From: Methanocorpusculum sp.
GTDB taxonomy: Archaea; Halobacteriota; Methanomicrobia; Methanomicrobiales; Methanocorpusculaceae
Direction of reading: 5' to 3'
NCBI GenBank assembly: GCA_029987235.1
Contig: DALTWF010000042.1
Coordinates: 1-10,870, forward strand
DNA: 10,870 bases
Position numbers and translations under genes: made by a program
The notes under the pieces: model-generated
Database searches by the model: none
Seen by the model: only the letters and a program-made list of their open reading frames with translations
What the model was told of the DNA's origin: nothing
Shown: one piece after another, positions 6,044-10,870 of the stretch
How positions within the stretch are numbered: the stretch's first letter is position 1
Layout of the letters: each line of letters opens with the position of its first letter

Positions 6044-7063
6044 TTAGCAGACTCTTGGAACCGGATCGCCTAACGGCGGTTCAATAAAGCGTTCGCCGCC
6101 GATTCTGGTTGCCATGACAACGCCTGACCCTTCCACGACTTCGCCCACAATACAGGCGTTTTTGCCGTATTTGGTTGCACGAAGCGCTGCAACGACTTTT
6201 TCTGCGGATTCGGGCGCAACACCCATGACACATTTGCCCTCATTTGCGACCTGCAGCGGGTCAATACCTAAAAGCGCGCCCGCTGATGCAACACTTTCCC
6301 GGATTGGTACAAGTTCTTCGTGGACGACAACTTTTACGCCTGCCTTGCGCGCCATTTCGTTGATGCATGCTGCAAATCCGCCGCGCGTCGGGTCTTTCAT
6401 TGCATGAATATTGTCTTTGCCTGCTGCTTTCATTGCATCGCGAATCATGGTGTAAAGCGGAGCTACATCGGATTTCAGTTGCTCGCCGAGGTCAAATCCC
6501 TCGCGTGCGGCAACAATTGCCATTCCATGGTCGCCAAGCGTTCCTGAAACGATGATTTTGTCACCTGCCTTCAGGTTTTTATCGCGGATGATATATTCGT
6601 CAATAACGCCAACGCCGGCCGTGTTTATTGCGATACCGTCAAGACTGCCCTTTTCCACGACTTTTGTATCGCCGGTGATAATTGCCGCGCCGCACTCGCC
6701 TAAGGCTTCATCCATTGAGGCAACGATTTTTTCCAGGTTTTCAATACTGAATCCTTCCTCGATTACCATTGCGCAGGTTAAGGCAATCGGGCGCGCGCCC
6801 ATGACGGATAAATCATTAATCGTGCCGGAAACAGCAATCCGGCCGATGTCGCCGCCCGGGAAGAATAAGGGCTTTACCACATGGGAATCTGTTGTCAACA
6901 CAACGGTTTTTCCGCCGACCTCAAAGGTAGATCCGTCATCAAGGGATTCAAGCCCGATTCCGCCTGCATTATTGTGTTTGAACGCGGTAAGGGTGGTTAA
7001 GAGTTCGCCCATAACCTCCCCTCCCGCGCCGTGCATCATATTTACTTCAGTGTCTTTTTTCAT
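6044..7063 (-). CDS. hypE: Hydrogenase maturation protein HypE (carbamoyl dehydratase)
   Basis: HypE accepts a carbamoyl group from HypF on its C-terminal cysteine and dehydrates it with ATP to a thiocyanate. This is the source of the cyanide ligands of the [NiFe] hydrogenase active site. The protein ends in PRVC, the conserved carrier cysteine (C339). PurM-like ATP-binding motifs are present: MMHGAGGE near the start, TTDSHVV (57-63), SGTINDLSVMGARP, ITGDTKVV, KDPTRGG (223-229) and NEGK (274-277). Two starts are possible. The ATG at 7069 overlaps the hypA stop as ATGA but lies only one base after GAGG (7071-7074). The ATG at 7063 has seven bases of spacing and is preferred; it shortens the protein by two residues to 339. 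The gene lies between hypA and pyrC in one tight unit. Confidence 0.96.
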   Translation of the reverse strand: MKKDTEVNMMHGAGGEVMGELLTTLTAFKHNNAGGIGLESLDDGSTFEVGGKTVVLTTDSHVVKPLFFPGGDIGRIAVSGTINDLSVMGARPIALTCAMVIEEGFSIENLEKIVASMDEALGECGAAIITGDTKVVEKGSLDGIAINTAGVGVIDEYIIRDKNLKAGDKIIVSGTLGDHGMAIVAAREGFDLGEQLKSDVAPLYTMIRDAMKAAGKDNIHAMKDPTRGGFAACINEMARKAGVKVVVHEELVPIRESVASAGALLGIDPLQVANEGKCVMGVAPESAEKVVAALRATKYGKNACIVGEVVEGSGVVMATRIGGERFIEPPLGDPVPRVC

Positions 7064-7065
7064 CT

Positions 7066-7407
7066 TCATTCCTCGTCTGCTTCAATTTCGATATTGGTAA
7101 CGGTAATTTCCTTGCCCTGAATCATGTGCGGCAGTTTGCCGCAGTTCGGGCACACAAAGATTTCAGGGCCTTTGTAACCGCAGAGACATTCTGCGACCGG
7201 CATAACAGTGGTAAAAATCAGTTTTGTGTCTTTAAAAAGCGGGTCGTTTTCAATAAACGTGCCGAAAATAAACTCAACCTGTTCATTGTTTACCATCGCC
7301 ATGCTTCCGACATCAATATGGATGGCTTTTACCAGCGTCGCATGGTTTTCCTCTGCGGCGCGCTTTGCCGTTGCATAGATATCGAATGCTATGCCTGATT
7401 CATGCAT
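7066..7407 (-). CDS. hypA: Hydrogenase maturation nickel metallochaperone HypA
   Basis: HypA delivers nickel, with HypB, to the large subunit of [NiFe] hydrogenases after the iron centre is made. The 113 residues match family length. The N-terminal MHE with H2 is the conserved nickel site, which also supports the start at 7407. The zinc-binding cysteines are C74 and C76 (AECLCGYKG) and C86 and C89 (CPNCG). The first pair is C-x-C, where E. coli HypA has C-x2-C. The gene starts four bases after the hypC stop, and its TGA overlaps the outer hypE ATG. The operon position and the MHE start leave little doubt. Confidence 0.95.
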   Translation of the reverse strand: MHESGIAFDIYATAKRAAEENHATLVKAIHIDVGSMAMVNNEQVEFIFGTFIENDPLFKDTKLIFTTVMPVAECLCGYKGPEIFVCPNCGKLPHMIQGKEITVTNIEIEADEE

Positions 7408-7411
7408 GGAT

Positions 7412-7666
7412 TTACATTCCGCCTGTTTTTATCGCATCATCGCTCATGCCCATGGCACCATAGACTTCCTTAAAGAGCGCACGAGTCTCAAGTCCTTCCT
7501 TGCGGGAAAGTTTCTGAATGGCAAAGCCGACGTGAACAAGTACAAATTCACCGACTTTTGCGTCAACAAGGTCGATTCTGACCTCCTGCTGGAGTTCACC
7601 GTAATCGACAAGTGCTATGTTTCCATCGCGGATTTCAAGAATTTCTGCAGGAACTGCAATACACAT
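7412..7666 (-). CDS. hypC: Hydrogenase maturation chaperone HypC
   Basis: HypC is the small chaperone that, with HypD, carries the Fe(CN)2CO centre and hands it to the hydrogenase large-subunit precursor. The 84 residues begin MCIAVPAEI, with the essential C2 exposed after removal of Met. The sequence continues with the beta-barrel pattern (VDYGELQQEVRIDL, VGEFVLVHVGFAIQKL) seen in the family. It is the first gene of the hypC-hypA-hypE-pyrC unit. hypB, hypD and hypF are not in the window. No Shine-Dalgarno is seen; the transcript may have a very short leader. Confidence 0.96.
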   Translation of the reverse strand: MCIAVPAEILEIRDGNIALVDYGELQQEVRIDLVDAKVGEFVLVHVGFAIQKLSRKEGLETRALFKEVYGAMGMSDDAIKTGGM

Positions 7667-7693
7667 ATTCTATATTATTAGTGTCCGGGCGTG

Positions 7694-7706
7694 ATAAAGA
7701 TAAGCA
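7694..7706 (-). promoter_or_regulatory. Candidate promoter of hypC-hypA-hypE-pyrC
   Basis: The minus strand reads GCTTATCTTTATC. If it is the TATA box, transcription would start near 7675, leaving a leader of under 10 bases, in line with the missing Shine-Dalgarno. The match to the archaeal consensus is modest. Confidence 0.3.
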
Positions 7707-7781
7707 AATTGTACGATAGAGACAGAAAGTTTATCTCAGGTAATGGTTTTAGGTGCAATTTTACCTGTACCTTCCAGAATG

Positions 7782-7788
7782 TTTATTG
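7782..7788 (+). promoter_or_regulatory. Candidate TATA box of the chagasin-like lipoprotein gene
   Basis: TTTATTG is centred about 31 bases before the ATG at 7816, predicting a leader of under 10 bases. A second candidate is AAAGTTTATC at 7726-7735, which would give a leader of about 60 bases and place an AGGTAA/TTACCT inverted repeat (7738-7743, 7761-7766) around the start point. I cannot choose between them. Confidence 0.3.
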
Positions 7789-7815
7789 CCTATCAGAGTC
7801 TATCTATTCTTAACT

Positions 7816-8607
7816 ATGAAAAAAGTAGGACTTGTATTACTGGCAGCAGTTGCAGTTATTGCAATTGTGCTGACTGCAGGCTGTATTAACACCCCGACAG
7901 GCAATCCGACCCCGGTTCCGACTCAGGGTGCAGCATCTGACGTTCCGTCATTAGCAATCAACATTGACAAGACCGGTGTCACTTATAACATCGGCGACAC
8001 GATGCGCATCATTTTACCGTCCAACCCGTCCACCGGATATTCCTGGGCTGTAAAGAGTGCAGACAAAGGTCTTGAAGTAATCGAAATCCCGTCAAATGAT
8101 GCATCAGCATCAACCGGTCTTGTCGGCGCACCGGTTTCTCAGTGCTTCTCGGTAAAGGCAGTTGAGGGTGCAAAAGACGGCAACTACGCATTCACCCTTG
8201 TTTACAAGAGAGCAAATGAAGAAGCAGGTATCTACGAGTACACTGATATCCTCCATGTGAAGGAAGAAAAGGGCGTTGCACCGATTGCACGTTCCGTCTT
8301 CAAATTCGAAGGTGCAGAATACACTGTTACCATCGGCGAAAAAGTTACTGTCTCCGTTAAAGGAAACCCGACCACCGGATACCAGTGGTTCGCACAGCCA
8401 ACCGATGGCTTAAAGATTTCCGAACCTGAGTACAAGCCGGATGAGGCAGCAGAAGGTATGGTCGGCGTTGGCGGAACCTACACCTGGACTATCACTTCCG
8501 ACAGACCGGGAGCATACTACTTCACCGCACTCTACCAGCGCAGCTGGGAAACTGAAGCAGAACCGGCAGGAAGAATTATCGTTCCGATTTGCTTCACTGT
8601 TGAGTAA
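7816..8607 (+). CDS. Lipoprotein with two chagasin-like (I42) cysteine-protease-inhibitor domains
   Basis: A 263-residue predicted lipoprotein. The ATG at 7816 is chosen because it opens a good signal peptide (MKKVGLVLLAAVAV) ending in a lipobox LTAGC with C23; the frame extends upstream to a GTG at 7753, but that would bury the signal. A Pro/Thr-rich linker (25-38) follows. Domain 1 (about 45-150) has NPSTGYSW at 70-77 but degenerate second and third loops (GLVGAP, YKRAN). Domain 2 (about 160-263) has all three chagasin loop motifs: NPTTGYQW (184-191), GVGG (217-220) and YQRSW (240-244). Chagasins inhibit papain-type cysteine proteases through these loops, so domain 2 is the likely inhibitor. 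The domains share the same pattern, which suggests duplication. It probably acts on the outer face of the cell membrane. Target unknown. Confidence 0.88.
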   Translation: MKKVGLVLLAAVAVIAIVLTAGCINTPTGNPTPVPTQGAASDVPSLAINIDKTGVTYNIGDTMRIILPSNPSTGYSWAVKSADKGLEVIEIPSNDASASTGLVGAPVSQCFSVKAVEGAKDGNYAFTLVYKRANEEAGIYEYTDILHVKEEKGVAPIARSVFKFEGAEYTVTIGEKVTVSVKGNPTTGYQWFAQPTDGLKISEPEYKPDEAAEGMVGVGGTYTWTITSDRPGAYYFTALYQRSWETEAEPAGRIIVPICFTVE

Positions 8608-8619
8608 ATCAACAAATAC

Positions 8620-8629
8620 TTTTTTTTTT
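8620..8629 (+). terminator. T10 terminator after the chagasin-like gene
   Basis: Ten T in a row lie 12 bases after the TAA, which is a strong archaeal T-tract terminator. It is read on the plus strand. Confidence 0.75.
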
Positions 8630-8646
8630 ATTTCAGTTACTTGTTC

Positions 8647-8652
8647 AAAAAA
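8647..8652 (-). terminator. T6 tract after the ferredoxin gene
   Basis: The minus strand reads TTCTTTTTTG directly after the ferredoxin stop at 8656-8658. Together with the T10 at 8620-8629, it separates the two convergent genes. Confidence 0.5.
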
Positions 8653-8655
8653 GAA

Positions 8656-8835
8656 TTACTGCCCGGTAAATTCTATTGCGGCAAGCGGGCACAGACGCGA
8701 GCATAATTTGCATGAAGGCATGCATTTTTCCTCATCGAGTTTAAGCCAGGTATCTATTAATATAAGTGCGCCATTGGGGCATACTGAAACACACGCTCCG
8801 CAGTATCCGCAAACCTCGCGCCGGATTCTTATCAT
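8656..8835 (-). CDS. Small 2[4Fe-4S] ferredoxin
   Basis: A 59-residue ferredoxin-like electron carrier. Cluster 1 ligands are C9-x2-C12-x2-C15-x3-C19-P (VCGYCGACVSVCP). Cluster 2 ligands are C38-x3-C42-x2-C45-x3-C49-P (KCMPSCKLCSRLCP), so the first gap is one residue longer than the usual x2. Each half ends in the usual C-P and a short strand (GALILID, AAIEF), giving the classic pseudo-twofold fold. The ATG at 8835 is the only start: an in-frame TAG lies eight codons upstream. No Shine-Dalgarno is visible; a TATA-like element about 30 bases upstream suggests a nearly leaderless mRNA. It diverges from cobS and converges with the chagasin-like gene. The redox partner is unknown. Such small ferredoxins are easily missed because of length. 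Confidence 0.92.
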   Translation of the reverse strand: MIRIRREVCGYCGACVSVCPNGALILIDTWLKLDEEKCMPSCKLCSRLCPLAAIEFTGQ

Positions 8836-8860
8836 AGTAACATAATTGGCGCCCCATGCC

Positions 8861-8873
8861 TAAAAATATGTGC
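8861..8873 (-). promoter_or_regulatory. Promoter (TATA region) of the ferredoxin gene
   Basis: The minus strand reads GCACATATTTTTA. With usual spacing, transcription would begin within about 10 bases of the ATG at 8835. Its first ten bases are identical to the matching element in front of cobS. Confidence 0.5.
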
Positions 8874-8890
8874 AAAACACCCTGGACGAA

Positions 8891-8904
8891 GCACATATTT
8901 AATA
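8891..8904 (+). promoter_or_regulatory. Promoter (TATA region) of cobS
   Basis: GCACATATTTAATA lies about 36 bases before the cobS ATG, predicting a leader of about 10 bases. That agrees with the lack of a Shine-Dalgarno before cobS. It forms a perfect 10 bp inverted repeat with the ferredoxin promoter (8864-8873), 17 bases apart. Confidence 0.55.
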
Positions 8905-8932
8905 CAGTTTGTAACCAATCAGAAAAGAACAA

Positions 8933-9664
8933 ATGAAAGCACTAACCGCCCTTCTTCAGTTTACCACCATACTTCCTTTAGGTGAACCTGCAGATTTTGA
9001 GGCATTCGCGCGCAAAAGCTGGATGTATCCGATAGCGGGCTATGTTACCGGCGCGTTGTGCATGATTCCGGGGCTTCTTGCCTGGTTCTTCGGTTTTGAC
9101 AACTCCATGCTTGTTGCAGCAGTAACCCTTGCGCTTGCGATTTTTATCACCGGCGCAAACCATTTTGACGGGCTGCTTGATTTCGGTGACGGATTAATGG
9201 CGCACGGCGGGCGTGAAAAACGGATTCGCGCGATGACCGACCGCACTACCGGTGCGGGCGCGCTTGCGCTTGGCATTTTTGTGGTGCTGATAAGTTTTGC
9301 CGCGCTTTCACAGATGCCGCCGATTTTTATCGCCATATCCATTCTGTGTGCGGAAGTCTGCGGCAAAATGAGCATGGGTCTGTCTTCTGCGCTTGGAAAG
9401 CCGTTTCATGAAGGTATTCAGAAATTTATCTATGACAATTCAAAGCGCCGATACTGGATATATACCATACTTCTTGCCTGCCCGCTGATTTTCTTCGGAA
9501 AATTCGGCATTGCGGCAATACTTTGCGGCATTGCGGTCTTTTTTATCATGTGGCTTGCTGCGCGCAGACTTTTCGGCGGCTCAAACGGTGATGTAACAGG
9601 AGCTACCTGTGAACTTACAAAAATGATGGTGTTTGTGCTGATTTGTATATTGCTCAGCGTCTGA
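8933..9664 (+). CDS. cobS: Adenosylcobinamide-GDP ribazoletransferase (cobalamin-5'-phosphate synthase)
   Basis: Integral membrane enzyme joining adenosylcobinamide-GDP with alpha-ribazole (or its phosphate), the last assembly step of cobamide synthesis. The 243 residues match the family. The main signature is at 76-104 (HFDGLLDFGD with H77, D79, D83, D86, then ending MTDRTTG), which probably holds the Mg2+ and substrate-binding acidic residues. Near the C-terminus is GGSNGDVTGATCE (215-227), also family-specific. Hydrophobic segments at about 32-53, 58-74, 108-124, 129-145, 176-206 and 231-243 fit a polytopic protein. Methanogens need corrinoids for methyl transfer to coenzyme M. Divergent from the ferredoxin gene, and its 3' end overlaps the following minus-strand gene by 11 bp. 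Confidence 0.94.
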   Translation: MKALTALLQFTTILPLGEPADFEAFARKSWMYPIAGYVTGALCMIPGLLAWFFGFDNSMLVAAVTLALAIFITGANHFDGLLDFGDGLMAHGGREKRIRAMTDRTTGAGALALGIFVVLISFAALSQMPPIFIAISILCAEVCGKMSMGLSSALGKPFHEGIQKFIYDNSKRRYWIYTILLACPLIFFGKFGIAAILCGIAVFFIMWLAARRLFGGSNGDVTGATCELTKMMVFVLICILLSV

Positions 9665-9968
9665 GGGAAATCGGAACAAATCCGCATCCTTCATCATCAG
9701 CACACTCGATATCGGTTGCATTCTTATCTTCACAGACGGTGTTGAACATTGCCATACCAGTCATTAACTGTTCATCATATGCCATACCGCCCTTTGAACC
9801 GCGCAGAGCCTGCGCGTAAGGGTTGGGCGAGATTCTGCGGTTGACGCGGATTCCTGCGCATTTTGCGCAGAATACGCATGTGGTATGAACAGACACCTCT
9901 TTACCTGCACACATAACGGTGATTTTTCCGCTTGGTTTTCTGTCAAAAGGAAGTGATTTCATACACAT
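9654..9968 (-). CDS. Unrecognised small Cys-rich protein, possibly metal-binding
   Basis: A 104-residue protein I do not recognise. It has eight cysteines: C2, C20, a cluster C31-x2-C34-x2-C37 (TTCVFCAKC), then C79, C89 and C95. This pattern could bind zinc or an iron-sulphur cluster. There is no membrane segment or signal peptide. Composition is protein-like, and a GGAAGG lies just upstream (9973-9978), supporting a real gene. Two starts are possible: ATG at 9968 (four bases after GGAAGG) or ATG at 9962 (ten bases after), which would remove C2. Its stop lies inside the last codons of cobS, giving an 11 bp convergent overlap with no room for a separate terminator. It is divergent from the EF-1alpha gene. 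No function is proposed. Confidence 0.65.
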   Translation of the reverse strand: MCMKSLPFDRKPSGKITVMCAGKEVSVHTTCVFCAKCAGIRVNRRISPNPYAQALRGSKGGMAYDEQLMTGMAMFNTVCEDKNATDIECADDEGCGFVPISLRR

Positions 9969-10042
9969 ACATCCTTCCTGTATCCCTATTAGGCTGCCGG
10001 TTTGCGACGGGGTCGAAGTCCGGAAAATCCGGGATTTCGGGG

Positions 10043-10060
10043 AAATAGTTTATATGCTTT
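10043..10060 (+). promoter_or_regulatory. Strong archaeal promoter of the EF-1alpha gene
   Basis: AAATAGTTTATATGCTTT contains a purine-rich BRE-like part followed by TTTATATG, close to the euryarchaeal TATA consensus. Transcription would start near 10077, giving a leader of about 75 bases, much longer than predicted for cobS or the ferredoxin gene. An ATTTC-GGG-GAAAT inverted repeat (10034-10046) abuts the BRE on its upstream side. Confidence 0.65.
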
Positions 10061-10138
10061 AAAGACAAATGAATATACACTCGTGTTGATTCGGGACGCA
10101 TGACATTTGTCTGCGGTGCACCGGTCAATGAGTCAAAG

Positions 10139-10143
10139 TGGAG
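10139..10143 (+). promoter_or_regulatory. Shine-Dalgarno of the EF-1alpha gene
   Basis: TGGAG lies nine bases before the ATG at 10153 and supports that start, as does the typical N-terminus of the product. Confidence 0.65.
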
Positions 10144-10152
10144 AAATTATCT

Positions 10153-10870
10153 ATGGCAGCAGCAAAGCCCCACATGAACCTTGCCGTTATCGGTCACATT
10201 GACCACGGTAAGTCTACTACTGTCGGACGTATCCTTTTCGAGTCCGGCGTAGTCGCACAGCACGTCCTTGACGCATACAAGAAAGAAGCAGAATCCAAGG
10301 GTAAGGGAACTTTCGAGTTCGCCTGGGTAATGGACTCACTCAAGGAAGAGCGTGAGCGTGGTATTACTATTGATATCGCTCACAAGAAATTCGAAACCGC
10401 AAAATACAATTTTACCGTCGTGGACTGCCCTGGTCACCGTGACTTCGTTAAGAACATGATTACCGGCGCATCCCAGGCAGATGCAGCAATCATTGTTGTA
10501 TCCGGTACTGAAGGTCCGATGGAGCAGACCAAGGAACACGTCTTCTTATCCAAGACTCTTGGTATCAACCAGATTATTGTTGCAATCAACAAGATGGATG
10601 CAGTAAACTACTCTGAAGAGAAATACAACGAAGCAAAAGACAAGATGTCCAAGCTCATTGCATCTGTCGGATTCAAGCCGGCCGAGACTCCGTTCATCCC
10701 AATCTCTGCATTCTGCGGTGACAACATCAAGACCGCATCCGCAAACACCCCGTGGTACAAGGGAACCACTCTCCTTGCAGCACTCGATGACTTCAAACAG
10801 CCGGCAATGCCGACCGACAAAGCACTCAGACTCCCGATTCAGGATGTCTACACCATCTCCGGTGTCGGAA
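10153..10870 (+). CDS. tuf: Translation elongation factor EF-1alpha (aEF-1A), N-terminal part; 3' end outside window
   Basis: GTPase that delivers aminoacyl-tRNA to the ribosomal A site. The 239 visible residues cover the G domain and the beginning of domain 2. All five G motifs are seen: GHIDHGKS (14-21), RGIT (69-72), DCPGH (91-95), NKMD (146-149) and SAF (185-187). Conserved stretches such as WVMDSLKEERERGITIDIAH and DFVKNMITGASQADAA are of archaeal/eukaryotic type. The gene is complete at the 5' end and broken only by the window edge. A good Shine-Dalgarno and strong promoter fit a highly expressed gene. Codon choice looks more uniform than in neighbours (for example acc, ttc, aag, gca), also as expected for high expression. 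Confidence 0.97.
   Translation, partial: MAAAKPHMNLAVIGHIDHGKSTTVGRILFESGVVAQHVLDAYKKEAESKGKGTFEFAWVMDSLKEERERGITIDIAHKKFETAKYNFTVVDCPGHRDFVKNMITGASQADAAIIVVSGTEGPMEQTKEHVFLSKTLGINQIIVAINKMDAVNYSEEKYNEAKDKMSKLIASVGFKPAETPFIPISAFCGDNIKTASANTPWYKGTTLLAALDDFKQPAMPTDKALRLPIQDVYTISGVG

Noticed and set aside
6552..7100. A 182-codon plus-strand frame opposite hypE
   Set aside because: It is the antisense of a conserved gene and has low-information composition (Ser, Pro, Ile).
7753..7815. A longer chagasin-like protein starting at GTG 7753
   Set aside because: It would put 21 residues in front of a clear lipoprotein signal peptide; the ATG at 7816 fits signal and lipobox.
8441..8845. A plus-strand frame across the end of the chagasin-like gene and the ferredoxin gene
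   Set aside because: It overlaps two well-supported genes in other frames and crosses the T10 terminator.
9943..10128. A minus-strand 61-codon frame over the EF-1alpha promoter
   Set aside because: It covers the promoter and leader of a highly expressed gene and shows no protein motif.

Overview
The window looks like a chromosomal stretch of a methanogenic euryarchaeon, most likely of the order Methanomicrobiales. The evidence is an archaeal TFE, an archaeal-type DnaG, an archaeal EF-1alpha, archaeal type IV pilin and CobS genes, and HypC/HypA/HypE for [NiFe] hydrogenase maturation. Base composition looks close to balanced. The assignment to order (perhaps Methanocorpusculum-like) is an impression from protein sequence, not a database result. 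No rRNA, tRNA, CRISPR array or insertion sequence was found.

Layout. Positions 1-2611 (+) hold three co-oriented genes: transcription factor E (5' end outside the window), an HD-domain hydrolase starting directly after it, and hisD 42 bp later. hisD converges on dnaG (-), with a shared A-run/T-run between them. Upstream of dnaG on the minus strand lies a lone type IV pilin-like gene, preceded by a roughly 200 bp non-coding stretch with several inverted repeats. From 7666 down to 4826 (-) runs a tight unit hypC-hypA-hypE-pyrC: hydrogenase maturation genes coupled to dihydroorotase. Divergent from hypC is a lipoprotein with two chagasin-like protease-inhibitor domains (+). It converges on a 59-residue 2[4Fe-4S] ferredoxin (-). 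Ferredoxin and cobS (+) diverge from a symmetric promoter region. cobS overlaps by 11 bp the end of an unrecognised Cys-rich protein (-). The last gene is EF-1alpha (+), behind a strong archaeal promoter and cut by the right edge.

How the genes relate. Most are housekeeping: transcription initiation, primase-like/exosome protein, histidine, pyrimidine and cobamide synthesis, translation. The hyp-pyrC unit joins two pathways that both draw on carbamoyl phosphate (HypF/HypE for the cyanide ligands, pyrimidines via carbamoyl aspartate). Archaeal signals are clear in places: T-tract terminators, TATA boxes with short predicted leaders, and a few Shine-Dalgarno sites.

The most unusual item is the first gene. 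The TFE core is preceded, in one uninterrupted frame, by at least 101 codons including five near-identical 36 bp repeats. These encode a Lys/Ala/Pro-rich tail like that of linker-histone-type proteins, followed by an acidic Glu/Pro segment. I see no other strong candidate for an unknown system; the remaining findings are smaller.
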